This document shows positions 23,151 through 39,633 of a DNA stretch of 64,000 nt, piece by piece. Source of the DNA: Notolepis coatsorum (lineage: Eukaryota > Chordata > Actinopteri > Aulopiformes > Paralepididae); contig OZ020601.1 in assembly GCA_963971535.1 (NCBI GenBank), positions 16,276,140-16,340,139 of the forward strand, read 5' to 3'. The first letter of the stretch is position 1, and every line of letters begins with the position of its first letter. A program made the position numbers and the translations under genes. A model generated the notes under the pieces. That model did not search any database, had not been told where the DNA came from, and was given only the letters and a program-made list of their open reading frames with translations.

Positions 23151-23290
23151 GGCCAACACAGAGGTCTTCCTGAGGAGACTCAGGTCCTTCAATGTGTGCA
23201 ACAGACTTCTCACACACCACTAACCGCCTCGGCCAGTCCTTCGTACCAGTGGCCATAAGGAATATCTTATCTTATATCTCATTTAATCTT
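23151..23290 (+). pseudogene. LINE family A fragment (LRRLRSFNVC motif)
   Basis: Translates as FLRRLRSFNVCNRLL, a motif that precedes the C-terminal region of family A LINEs, then degrades. It directly abuts the minisatellite. Confidence 0.65.
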
Positions 23291-23589
23291 ACAGCTCAAT
23301 TAAATGATAAGGTAGCAGTCCAGAAAGTTGTGTGTTGAGAGAAAAGGCAGAAAGAAAATACAGTGAATCTGAAAGAACCATAAGTTTGAGTAAAGTGACA
23401 GATGTTTTGTTGTTTTGGCTCAGTACTCCAGCATGCTGGATTTGAAAGGGAACAATGACTATTAAGCTTTACTTTGAGGGTGTTTACATTATTCATCAGA
23501 TGAACAGTGTAGGCCTTTTGTATCACTTTTACATATAATGCAGACCTATGAATAGGAATATGAAATTCTGTCAATAATAATTAACATAG

Positions 23590-23860
23590 TGTAGTGCCAT
23601 CCACTAGAGGGCGCCAGCCGCCAGGCCAAAAATAAGGATTTGATACCTGTATCATTGTACACATACACTATAACACTGTACATACTGTACATCTAATTAG
23701 CACTATTACTCAGTAGTACTCATTTATATATTTTATACCCAATTGAATCACCTGCACGTTGTACATTACTATTGCATGTTACTACATTTGCACTCTGGTT
23801 AGATGCCAAACTTCTTTTCGTGCTGTATAATGACAATACATTTGAATCTAATCTAATATA
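23590..23860 (+). mobile_element. LINE 3' UTR remnant
   Basis: Contains attagcactattactcagtagt, gttagatgccaaacttcttt and gtataatgacaatacatttg ending in tctaatctaat, like fish LINE 3' ends. A relative lies at 58195-58370. Confidence 0.6.
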
Positions 23861-24402
23861 TGTTTGTCCAGTCCCATGTAGTTTAGGGTCAGAACTACAT
23901 TTGGTATATCTGTAAGGCTGAGAGTCTAGTTTATTTGTTTGTTGATTATGCTGATTCACCAGTGAATTCAAACCGTGTTTATTGGGGAACTTTACCTGCT
24001 CAACCCTTGTGTGGTTGTTAGCATATACTGTATGGTTAATATTTGTTCATATTTAACCTCTGCTGGATCACATTTATCAATAAAAGTACTATTTGTTTTT
24101 TGTGACGAAATGTGAAATGTGGAAAAAAATATTTATTTGTTGTATTGATTCAGATTCAGATTCAGAGTTTTATTTGCCACATGGAATCATACACTCAGAG
24201 TTTCTTCATTACACAATCATAAATAACATTCCATGGACAAAAGGAGCAGGAAGAAGAATAAATCTTATAATTACCTGCCCCTTATTCCTAAACAAAAAAA
24301 AAGTATTTTCTTAATGGTCGGTGTACAACCTAATTTATACAAATAATAATTTATACCATTATACAGAAACTCACAATCCACAGTTAAACAAAGAAAAAAT
24401 GA
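23861..24402. other. No recognised gene
   Basis: AT-rich. The ttcagattcagattcagag stretch (near 24148) and gttttatttgccacatgg resemble reversed LINE 3' ends. No exon was supported. Confidence 0.45.
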
Positions 24403-24905
<503 letters not shown>

Positions 24906-25097
24906 AAATAATGTATTTGTGTGTTCTCGATAATTGTATTATGTTCTTCACAGAAAATGAGCCAAGGCCAATGAGTCTCATTGTATCATTTCTCTTTTAG
25001 TAAACAATGAAAACAGAAAACAGGTCCCACAGACCCGAACGCCACACGAGAGTTAAAGTCACGAAAACATAGAAAACACAAACCCGGAAAACACCAC

Positions 25098-26246
25098 CAG
25101 ACACTACATGTGTCCACAGTGAAACCACGTGTCTGGCCTGGAGGAGACACTACATGTGTCCACAGTGAAACCATGTGTCTGGCCTGGAGGAGACACTACA
25201 TGTGTCCACAGTGAAACCACGTGTCTGGCCTGGAGGAGACACTACATGGGTCCACAGTGAAACCACGTGTCTGGCCTGGAGGAGACACTACATGGGTCCA
25301 CAGTGAAACCACGTGTCTGGCCTGGAGGAGACACTACATGGGTCCACAGTGAAACCACGTGTCTGGCCTGGAGGAGACACTACATGTGTCCACAGTGAAA
25401 CCACGTGTCTGGCCTGGAGGAGACACTACATGGGTCCACAGTGAAACCACGTGTCTGGCCTGGAGGAGACACTACATGGGTCCACAGTGAAACCACGTGT
25501 CTGGCCTGGAGGAGACACTACATGGGTCCACAGTGAAACCACGTGTCTGGCCTGGAGGAGACACTACATGGGTCCACAGTGAAACCACGTGTCTGGCCTG
25601 GAGGAGACACTACATGTGTCCACAGTGAAACCACGTGTCTGGCCTGGAGGAGACACTACATGTGTCCACAGTGAAACCATGTGTCTGGCCTGGAGGAGAC
25701 ACTACATGTGTCCACAGTGAAACCACGTGTCTGGCCTGGAGGAGACACTACATGGGTCCACAGTGAAACCACGTGTCTGGCCTGGAGGAGACACTACATG
25801 GGTCCACAGTGAAACCACGTGTCTGGCCTGGAGGAGACACTACATGTGTCCACAGTGAAACCACGTGTCTGGCCTGGAGGAGACACTACATGGGTCCACA
25901 GTGAAACCATGTGTCTGGCCTGGAGGAGACACTACATGTGTCCACAGTGAAACCATGTGTCTGGCCTGGAGGAGACACTACATGGGTCCACAGTGAAACC
26001 ACGTGTCTGGCCTGGAGGAGACACTACATGGGTCCACAGTGAAACCACGTGTCTGGCCTGGAGGAGACACTACATGGGTCCACAGTGAAACCACGTGTCT
26101 GGCCTGGAGGAGACACTACATGGGTCCACAGTGAAACCACGTGTCTGGCCTGGAGGAGACACTACATGGGTCCACAGTGAAACCATGTGTCTGGCCTGGA
26201 GGAGACACTACATGGGTCCACAGTGAAACCATGTGTCTGGCCTGGA
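25098..26246. repeat. 46-bp minisatellite, about 25 copies
   Basis: Very regular 46-bp units (gagacactacatgtgtccac + agtgaaaccacgtgtctggc + ctggag). Two positions vary between units: catgtg/catggg and cacgtg/catgtg. High identity suggests recent expansion. Flanking open frames are translations of the unit. Confidence 0.97.
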
Positions 26247-26817
26247 AGGTGACAGCAGTCATAGTAGTCCTGTCTACTATGATCCCCCCTTGAACGGCCC
26301 TTCTAGGGTTTCTCTCCTCCACATTGCCCGTGGTGATTTTTTCCTATTGCTAGGTTTTTAGTGAGTTTTTCCTTTCCTTCGCTGGGGTATGTCTGGGAGT
26401 GTTGTTTTGGATTTCATGACAGGGTTTTTTTGTTCTTGATTTATTGTGATGTTTCTTCTTGACTTGTTTAAAGAAGACTTGTCCGGCCCATGATGGGGAC
26501 ATTAAGGGTTAACCCTTTGGTAGTGTGGTAGTGAAAGGGTTAACCTCGTAGCATACACCTATTGTGAAATCCCCCTGAGGGTTTGAGTGGCATCACCTAC
26601 GTGTTCTTTGAATATGGCCAGTTTGACTGGTCTCTTCAGACAAGCCCTACAGGTGTTTCTTTAAATACCACCAGCAGTCCATCTTTCGAGGATAGCCCTT
26701 CACCAGCAGTTTCCCTACATCTACATGTATCTACTCAGTTTGAGTGGCAGCTACACTGTTGAACTTGACCCCCCCCCCCCCTCCTGCTGGGTGACTCCTC
26801 CTTCGATTCAAGTTGGA
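26247..26817. other. Intergenic; short palindromic copy of a dispersed 30-bp repeat
   Basis: At 26503-26556 the text gggttaaccctttggtagtg / tggtagtgaaagggttaacc is a small member of the repeat family at 29073, 33017 and 57262. No exon was recognised. Confidence 0.55.
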
Positions 26818-27072
26818 TATACTGGTAAATGGTGCATTTATATAACAGCTTTACAATTTGTTCCTCACCTTTTACCCGTTCACTCACACACTCACACACC
26901 GACGGCGGAGGCGACCATGCAAGGTGCCGACCTGCTCATCGGGAGCAATTAGGGGTCAAGTGTGTTTCTCAAGGACACTTCAACACGCTGCCGGGTGGAA
27001 CGGGAATCGAACCGAAAACTTTCCGATTACCAGGCGACCGCTCTACCTCCTGAGCCACTGTCGCTCGGGAGG
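26818..27072 (-). mobile_element. tRNA-derived SINE (family 1), minus orientation
   Basis: Reads in reverse as the element at 50683-50945: tRNA-like head with gtggctcaggaggtagagcg and B-box ggttcgattcccg, body gtgtccttgag-aacaca, tail aaagc...ataaatgcaccatttacc. Confidence 0.88.
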
Positions 27073-27401
27073 TTTCGATTTTTTAATTGACTATTTATAT
27101 ACTGTATGTATTTATTTTTCTATTGCCTTGCTCTTGGTTTTTTTTTCATACAAAAAGGGTGGTTGTATGTTAAAGGTGACGCAGTGTATTGACATGATGT
27201 TAACTGGTACTGAGCGATGGGAGGAGGGCAGGTGGATTGGATTGGTTCCGGTGAGGGAGCGACAGTCTCTCTTCTACGGCACCAGATGAATCAGGGCCAA
27301 CCCGGGCCAGCACTGGATAAGTGAGCAGCACTAGTCCACTTTCCCAATCCATAATAGTCCCCAGGAGTCCAGGGATTGGAACTGGGACTTGTCTATTAAG
27401 T

Positions 27402-30585
<3,184 letters not shown>

Positions 30586-30654
30586 ATTGTCGATCCCTTG
30601 TAGATGATGGGGAGAATATCCTGCAGTGTAAGCGCTGGTCTCTCGGCGTAGACG

Positions 30655-30790
30655 TGAAGTGAAAGAGTCGAGGTTTACATCCTACTTCATACTCAGAATC
30701 GGGAAGTGAACGTGATTTGGTCACAATCAGATCTAGTAAACCACGGGGCTTTCCCCCAACGTAATCAAAAGTGAAAGTACATGACGTCAT
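30655..30790. promoter_or_regulatory. cd83: Putative cd83 upstream control cluster (kappaB, IRF, CRE-like)
   Basis: Upstream of the minus-strand ATG: IRF-like TGAAGTGAAAG (30655-30665), kappaB-like GGGGCTTTCC (30745-30754), IRF-like AAAAGTGAAAGT (30767-30778) and a perfect CRE/ATF palindrome TGACGTCA (30782-30789). Mammalian CD83 is controlled by NF-kappaB and IRF factors. The motifs are seen in the sequence; function is inferred. Confidence 0.55.
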
Positions 30791-30929
30791 CAACCATTTT
30801 ACAATATAATTGTTTTGATGATTTCCGGAATCTACCATAATGACTGTGCTTAACGGCGGGTTGAGATCTGGTGACTGGCCCACGAAGATGGGTTACACTG
30901 TTACACATACCGATATTTCGTTATTATGA

Positions 30930-31092
30930 CATAATACATGATGAATTGAAAATGGGGGACCCTGATGTAAACAAGACGAAAGTCTTTCTCTGGTCTGCAT
31001 CCCCTTAACAATTGTGTGTATTGAGCTGTACTGTATTTTACCCATTCTGCAATCTGTTAATTCAAGTTTTCAATCAATAAATCAATCAATAG
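30930..31092 (+). mobile_element. LINE C 3' tail
   Basis: atgaattgaaaatgggggac, tctgcatccccttaacaatt and cccattctgcaatctgttaa. It lies between the divergent cd83 and plus-strand exon candidates. Confidence 0.88.
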
Positions 31093-31248
31093 TACATCAA
31101 CATTAAACTGCTCATCAAGCCATTCAGGGACCCATGGATGGAGAATACAATTTAAATTCGGATAGGAATAATTCATTCATGACAGGATGAAGGTGGTCAC
31201 TAAGAATGACTTATGTTTGAACCCTTATCCTTTTGTTTTGTTTCACAG

Positions 31249-33872
31249 TCACATCTGCTGTGGTGGTGGAGATAAAACCGTACCACTGTTGCAAGGACCA
31301 GAACGTGTCCCTGTTGGCCCCCGAGACGAACCCCAGATGCGAGCAGAGCTGGGTCAAAGGTCATGGCCGTCCTCTCTTGTTCAATAGAAATAAGAATAAT
31401 ACAGAAAAAGAAAACACACAAAAATAATAAAACCGTGACACTTTCAGTCCACTGCGGGCTTCGTTGTAACTTCTCCAAAACGAAATCAATCACCTTTCTG
31501 GTGATTCAAGAACGCAACGAAAAATGTGGCTTACAATACAACAAATAAAACAAAACAAACTTCCGAAAGCAAAGAGACAAAGTACTAATAAAAAAATTCT
31601 AGAGCTCTCTAGTCTCTAATCAATAATCTAGAGCTCTCTAATAATTAATCTAGAGTTCTCTAATCATTAATCTAGAGCTCTCTAATCATTCATCTAGATC
31701 TCTCTAATCATTAATATAGAGCTCTCTAGCCATTAATCTAGAGTTTATCTTGACTGTCTATTTTGCTGCTGTCTATTTTATGCTTGTTTTATAATAATTG
31801 TATGTCTTAAAGTGTATCATTAAAGTGTATTTACCCCATTCACTACCTGACGCGTCTATATACATGTGGCTGTGTCACAAAATACTGTTTCCTGTCTCGC
31901 AGGCCATCGCCCACTTCAACGACAGTAAAGGGGAGTGCGCCGTCCCCTGCCTGGCCGTGTCCTCTGGAAACCTCAGCCTGGGCGGGTGGGTGTGATGCCA
32001 AGGCCAACGTCACGCTCGGCTCAAGAGTGTCTGTTCTCACGTGAGCCGCCTCTTCTTCTCCTTCGTCTTCACTCTTATCCTGTAGTAGGCCTATACTAGT
32101 TCAAGTTTGAGTTTTTATTTGTCACATATAAGGCACACGTATAGGGAAATGCTTGGTTCTGTATGACCTTCCTGAGAGTGTGCTTCATACATACAGTAAA
32201 AGGTTAAAGAGTAAAAGACCAAACACTATACAAAACATACAATATACAAAACTAAAATGTACAAAAAACCTAAATGCAAAGATGTGGTGTAATGTTTAAA
32301 AAGTGTCTAAAGTGAGTGAATGTTTAAGGAGAGTGTTTAAAGTGAGCGTGTGCAGCATTGTGGATGTTGTGTGCAGTGACTGAGTGTAGAATGGATGAGT
32401 TAATGTTACAGTGAGTCCACATTGAGCAGCCTGATGGCCTGGGGATAGAAGCTCTATATAGCTATAATAATGTGTGTACTCTCAGTTTAAGTTTAAGTTT
32501 AAGTTTCTTTAATAGTTGTCATACAGAAGTACAGAATACTTTTATACAAAATGCTTCTTACTGTTGCGCTCCAGAGACTGTGCAAGACAAGATAAGTATG
32601 AAATAAAATAACATAGTAAAATTAGAAGTAAAAAAATGAGGTCACAGTGTTCAGTCTAGACATATGTACAATGTTCGATGCAGAATAGACGTAGTTACCA
32701 TACAATATACAATACTGTGCAGTGTACTAATATACAATACTATATAGTGCAAGGCAGAAATGGAGAAATGGGACGAGGTGCAATTTAGGTACAATTCACA
32801 GTAGGTGTACGAGTTGTAGTGCAAATCCTTTATCAATAAATATAAAGTGTAAGTGTGTTTGTGTGATCTAAAGTGTGGAGAGTGGGTGCTGCAGTGTGTT
32901 GTTTGTTTGAGTGAGTGTGTGCGTGTGGGTGTGTGTGCTGTGTGCATTTGATGGTTGTTGCATAGTGATTATTGTTCGTTTAGCAGCCTGATGGCCTGGG
33001 GCTGGCCTCATGTGTCTTAACCCTTTCACTGCCACACTACAGAAGGTTAACCCTTTACTATCACACTACCGACGGTTACCGTCGGTAGTGTGATAGTAAA
33101 GGGTTAACCTTCTGTAGTGTGGCAGTGAAAGGGTTAACCTGCTGTTGTGTGGCAGTGAAAGGGTTAACCTTCTGTACTCTCATGTGTCTTAAAATCAGAA
33201 CGAGGCACTGATGGAGAAGTGGACCCACTTCTATCCCGAGGAATGTCCTGCCACCATTGACTCCGCGCTCGTCCCACCTGCAGAGAATCGCCACTCCCAC
33301 TACGGTACGAGCTAAGAAAACACATACACACGCATACAGCGCTGTGGGATGGGATTCACCCCGGTGAAAGTGATATAGCTGAAATGTTGGCGCATTAATT
33401 GGGGGAGCCAGTGGCTCAGGAGGTAGAGCGGTCGCCTGGTGATCGCCTGGTGATCGGAAGGCTCCAGGCTCGATTCCCGCTCCTCCCGGGCAGCGCGTCG
33501 GAGTGTCCTTGAGCAAGACACCTTACCAATAATTGCTCCCGACCTTGCATGGTAGCCTCCACCGTGGGTGAGTGAATGGGTGAATCTGAGGAACAATATT
33601 GTAAAGCACTTTGGATAAAAGCACTATAAAAATGAATTCCATTTACCATTTAATAAATTGTAGCTATTTGCATATTAATATTAAAAGCAATCACACACAC
33701 ACACACACACACACAGGTAACACACCTGTAATGTCTCTTGTGATCATAATTTCCACTTCTTTCATTTGCAGGAGCTGGGATTTCATTTTTGGTGTTCATT
33801 CTGGCCATTCTGACTTTCTCTTGGAAATGGCACCAGAAGAAGAAGAAGGCTGGATGTGGCCTCCCGCAGTAA
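31249..33872 (+). CDS. Unidentified single-pass membrane protein, candidate exons (possibly a pseudogene)
   Basis: Four candidate exons: 31249-31352, 31903-31989, 33199-33304 and 33772-33872. Features: CCKDQNVSLLAPETNPRCEQSW-type Cys-rich segment, ECAVPC in the second, an EKWTHFYPEECP segment, then a membrane span (ISFLVFILAILTF) and a Lys-rich tail before TAA. Exons 3 and 4 have good splice sites (TACG|gtacga, ttgcag) and matching phase. The first two donors (TGG|gtcaaa, TGG|gtgtga) are weak. In exon 2 a strong donor at 32041 would include a stop in this frame, while the shifted frame reads CDAKANVTLGSRVSVLT with an N-glycosylation site, which hints at a 1-bp insertion. I do not recognise the family, and no 5' exon was found. 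Confidence 0.4.
31598..31745. repeat. 22-bp tandem repeat
   Basis: Imperfect copies of tctagagctctctaatcatt+aa between candidate exons 1 and 2 of the plus-strand gene. Confidence 0.85.
32095..33000 (-). mobile_element. Two LINE 3' UTR remnants
   Basis: Reverse-oriented 3' ends: 32095-32450 (tttgagtttttatttgtcac ... gcagcctgatggcctgggga) and 32480-33000 (gtttctttaatagttgtcat ... gcagcctgatggcctggggc). The shared ending shows one family. No coding part. Confidence 0.6.
33017..33137. repeat. Perfect 121-bp palindrome of the 30-bp dispersed unit
   Basis: Two 60-bp arms around a single central T (33077), checked base by base with no mismatch. Each arm holds two units of the ttaaccctttcact...agaagg repeat. 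Further inverted-orientation units continue to about 33175. Confidence 0.95.
33396..33650 (+). mobile_element. tRNA-derived SINE (family 1)
   Basis: Head ccagtggctcaggaggtaga, with gatcgcctggt doubled, B-box ctcgattcccg, body gtgtccttgagcaagacacc, and tail gtaaagcactttggataaaa. It lies between candidate exons 3 and 4 of the plus-strand gene. Confidence 0.9.
33693..33716. repeat. (CA)n microsatellite
   Basis: Twelve CA steps just upstream of the exon 4 acceptor of the plus-strand gene. Confidence 0.9.
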
Positions 33873-34040
33873 TGAGGCTGGTCTTCCTGATGACCGCTGT
33901 CTTCCATGTCACCAGAAGAAGAAGGCTGAAGATGGCCACCCGCAGTAATGACGCTGGTCTTCCTGATGACCGCTGTCTTCCATGTCACCAGAAGAAGAAG
34001 GCTGAAGATGGCCACCCGCGGTAATGAGGCTGGTCTTCCA
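33832..34040. repeat. 76-bp tandem triplication across a stop codon
   Basis: Units start ccagaagaagaaggctg and contain ggtcttcctgatgaccgctg. The first holds the last codons and TAA of the candidate membrane-protein gene; the next two repeat the same codons and stop in its 3' UTR. Confidence 0.92.
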
Positions 34041-34099
34041 TTAGAAGACTAGCAATAAGCAACGACTAAACTAATTTTGTCATGCTTTTCTTTTCTTTT

Positions 34100-34690
34100 A
34101 TCGTTTTAACCTTTATTTAACCAGGTAAAATGGTTGAGATCAAGGATCTCTTTTTTACGAGCAAGACCTGACCAAAATGGCAGCAATAAAAATGATAAAC
34201 CAAGTTACAACATACAGGACAAAACACAGACAGACAAAAGGATAAAAGGGAGAAAGCACGTAGCATCAGCATTATGTATCAATGCATTTGCAAACTCTCA
34301 ATTCAGACGTTGCAAAGTCTGTGACATGAACAAGGTGACGGGGGCCTGTAGCTTCAGAACTCTTTTAGAAGTCTGTTCCAAGTAGAAGGAGCAGAGTACA
34401 TGAAAGCCCTCTTACCAAACTCAGTGTGAGTTCTGGGGACTGAGGCATAAAGATAATCCTGAGATTGCAAACTGTAATCTAGATTAGCAGAGATAGGGAG
34501 ATATGTACAGCGGTATAAAGGTAACGGACCAATAAGTGCTTTATAAATAAAGGTATACCAATGGAGAAGCCTACGAGCAGACAAGGACAGCCAGCCTACC
34601 TTGGCATATAAAGTACAATGATGCGTCGACAGCCAGTAATAAATCTTATGACACCATGATAAGTAGAGTCAAGCATATGCAATGAGGTAG
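34100..34690 (-). pseudogene. LINE C-terminus and 3' UTR (another family)
   Basis: Minus-strand translation: ARRLLHWYTFIYKALIG, YLYASVPRTHTEFGKRAF and SAPSTWNRL, the C-terminal pattern of L2/CR1-like LINEs. The UTR ends in cctggttaaataaaggttaa. Confidence 0.82.
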
Positions 34691-34889
34691 AACTTAACTT
34701 TAATATGTTTGTTTACTTTTGTAATGTTTGTAAAGCACTGGTGTGTAGCCAGTCTTACATACAGAACCTATATCTATCATAACCACTAAGAAATCTATTT
34801 TATTGGTTTTAATTACAGAAATCTATTAACATTTTTCTGGGAGGTTTTAATGTAAATGCTCTGCTCTTTTTACGCCTGTCTATAATTAT

Positions 34890-36420
<1,531 letters not shown>

Positions 36421-36700
36421 ACAACAAACCCGACCAATCTTTCGCTGTCGACTAAAAACACACTTCTTCAATCAATATTTGAAATGAAGGAAAAAAAACA
36501 CTAACCTTCTTACTGTCTTATACTATCATGCACTCTTCCTAATATACTAATATGCCTCTACTAATATGCACTCAACACTGCAGCACTCAAGTTTCAACAC
36601 TTTGATGAACATTGTTACTCAACTGAAAGAGTTGTACCTTCCTGATGACTTGTCATACAGAACTTGTAAGTCACTTTGGATTTTCCCTAAAATACAACCT
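36421..36700 (+). pseudogene. L2-like LINE C-terminus and tail
   Basis: CRLKTHFFNQYLK and a stop (36446-36487) match the L2 ORF2 end. The tail (tgcactcaacactgcagcac ... aagtcactttggat) has a relative at 39870-40060. Confidence 0.72.
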
Positions 36701-36924
36701 GGAAGAACCACTACTTCTTAAACTATTGCACTTTGTTGATATCAACTTTATAGTATAGTTTACTTTATCTTATCATATCATATAATAATAAATAATATAT
36801 TAATAATAATATGTGATATTATATCAGAAAGGAAGGGAAAACACATAAATAACTGGCTGCCATATTTTTGTATTCCATACAATTACTGTATTTATTTGAT
36901 TTATTTTACCAAATGTATGTATTT

Positions 36925-37137
36925 ACAAATGTATGTATTTACAAATGTATGTATGTATGTATGTATGTATGTATGTATGTATGTATGTATGTATGTATGT
37001 ATGTATGTATGTATGTATGTATGTATGTATGTATGTATGTATGTATGTATGTATGTATGTATGTATGTATGTATGTATGTGTATGTATGTATGTATGTAT
37101 GTATGTATGTATGTATGTATGTATGTATGTATGTATG
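36925..37137. repeat. (ATGT)n microsatellite
   Basis: About 190 bp of near-perfect ATGT, with one interruption near 37080. The repetitive Met-Tyr-Val-Cys frames are artefacts. Confidence 0.98.
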
Positions 37138-39427
37138 CATTAAGAACAACAACTAAATGTGTTAAATATGTTATTGCACTTCATCACACACTGTGCCTTC
37201 TTCTGTTCACTATGCTCTGTCAATGCACAAATAAAACCATTCCTTTGGAGTTTCTATAATGAAATTGTCATTTTTGAGTAATAAATAAACAGAATAGTCT
37301 AGCAAGTATGTTGAAACCTAGATGTATTTGCTTTTCGCTGTTGAAACAGTGAGTGCGTATACAGCCAAGATATGCGGGCGTGTCCCATGAGTTTTGAATC
37401 CACAGAAGAGGAATGTGTAGCGGAGGAGGTGGATGATTGACACTCTCCACTTCCTCAAACACTACCTGGTCCTTTGGCACTGAACACTGAACAGCTACTT
37501 CGACCGGGCAAACGGACTACTGACTGATACGACTCTGAATCGTCACACAAGCATATACACACAAAAGCACCTTAAGTGACTTACACACCACACAAGCACA
37601 CTTATTACATGCACACTGCTGCTAACATATACCTTGTATTGTATACGTTTGTATAGATAGAATATACGTTGTGTATTATGTTTAGTCTATAGTCTAGACT
37701 CTAGTTTATAGTTTTAGTTTATAGCTATTTATACAGTTGGCATAGCATAGTTTGTATAGATAGAATATACGTTGTGTATTATGTTTAGTTTATAGTGATA
37801 GTTTATAGCTATTTATACAGTTGGCATAGCATAGTTTGTATAGATAGAATATACGTTGTGTTTAGTTTTATAGTTTAGTTTATAGTTTTAGTTCATAGTT
37901 TATTTATAGCTTATCTAGTTAATATTTGTATGTATAGTTATAACTTATAGTTTGCATAGATAGAATATATGTTGTGTACTATGTTTACAAATCTACTACG
38001 GTTGAGGAGCCGGGAAAAACAAGCATCTCACGTTTTTCTGAATGTATGTACATTTAAAAAATCTGCGACAATAAAATAATCTGAATCCGAAAACAGCTGC
38101 TCAGGTGTGAATCACCAGAGGCCCCACGATACCATGTGATCACCATACTAGGGTCACCATATTGTCATATCACAATATTACGGTATATTGCGATATTTCA
38201 ATATATTGCGACGTATCACCTTTTTCCAACTGCAAATTATGTTCCCAACAGAAAACTTTATATATATATATATACATCATCTGTTTTATCTAACAAGTTA
38301 ACATTTTCAGTCTGTTCACCTTATTCCAATAATTTTTATTGCAGTAAAATGAAAAAAAAATGTATATCGATACTTGGCGTCACTGTATCGATATAATATA
38401 GGCACGCAAAATATCGCTGTATGGTTCACACCCACCCATCCATATGGGAGCTGCTCAGTGACCAGCAGGAGGAGATTGTGATTGTAGTTGTACACTGTCA
38501 CTGTGAGTGGTGTAGCAAGGTGTAGGTCGAGTCCCAGGTAAATAAAGATGAAGAAAAACCTGCAAACACATGCTTCATGATGACTGGTGTTAAAATGCGG
38601 ACCCTTTGCTCATTAAACCATCAATGACCATGCCTTTAAAACGGCCCAGTTTAAGCAAACACATTCGGAAGAAACCCCAGAGAATGTTATATGTCTAGAA
38701 TGATGAGGAACAGATGGATTATTTAGCAAATGATATAAAAAGACCTGTGATGACTAATAAATTGAGGACTCGGCTTAAAAAAATGGGACATTTATCTAAA
38801 ACAGATATTTCAGAACACAGTACACGTAGGTCCGATGCTTTACAAAAATATTTACATATTGTAGCATTTTTTTTTTATTTTCAATGTGTCCATAGTTGAC
38901 CATACTTGAAACAAAACAAAAACCTGACTGACAGGACATATCTAAAAGCATACCAATTAACCGTTCTCCTCTTTGTCAAATGTTACTCTTTGTTCTAAAT
39001 AATTTATTTTCAAGGTTTTGTCCCACCAAGGAAAACACAAGCACAGAAAATACAAAAGATGTTAAAGTTCACTTGGAGCCTTGTGTGGCTCAGATGGAAT
39101 GTCCTCTTGGTTGGTTTCATCTCTGTACAGAGTCCAGCTTCTCCCACCACACCTGTCCCAACGTCGGAGTGCCCCATGGAACTATACTTGGCCCCACTCC
39201 ATTTCAATACCAGTTGATTTGAAGAATTGAACCAGACATGGATCTGACCCAAACTAATGCCATAAACATAATAAGCATTATTCGCATTCAAACCAATAGT
39301 CAAGGTCAATTCCCCCAGTCAACGTGAACCTCTGTGAAATGAACTGCGATGTCGCCATGAGGTGGTTCTCCAAACCCCTAAGCGTAGGGCAGGTCGTGAC
39401 GGCCACCGCGATGCTTCACGGCTGGGC
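37138..39427. other. Intergenic and collagen 3' flank: repeats and relics
   Basis: 37650-37990 holds about three copies of an approximately 100-bp unit (gtatagatagaatatacgtt). 38000-38095 ends like a LINE 3' UTR. 38128-38430 looks like an old DNA element (atatcgata-rich ends). 39060-39225 contains GVPHGTILGPTPF, a weak reverse-transcriptase motif. A possible polyadenylation signal for the minus-strand collagen (aataaa, complement near 39002) lies about 420 bp past its stop. Confidence 0.45.
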
Positions 39428-39633
39428 TTACATCTTGGGACTGAGAGGTCCCTTCACCAGGCCCTGCTCTTTGCGCATCACAGGCGCGTGAATGCTGCAG
39501 TCTCGTGCCTCGCAAATTCCAGGTATTCCTGCGTTGCCGGCCATGCCAGGGATGCCCACTGGGCCGCGGTACCCACGTGGACCGCGAGGACCCTCCATGC
39601 CGTTTTTGGGATCCGCCGGGTGACCTGGTACAC
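39428..39633 (-). CDS. Collagen last exon (COL1 end, NC1, stop)
   Basis: Acceptor ttctcag, phase 1 in. Contains GVPGHPADPKNGMEGPRG, GIPGMAGNAGIPGICEARDC and a Lys-rich tail to TAA at 39430-39428. Confidence 0.92.

Noticed and set aside
25098-26246. CRISPR-like regular array
   Set aside because: Units are contiguous with no unique spacers, and the genome is eukaryotic. It is a 46-bp minisatellite.
38980-39309. Open frames on both strands near the collagen 3' end
   Set aside because: The plus frame has only a weak reverse-transcriptase phrase (GVPHGTILGP) and the minus frame lies in the collagen 3' flank without splice signals.
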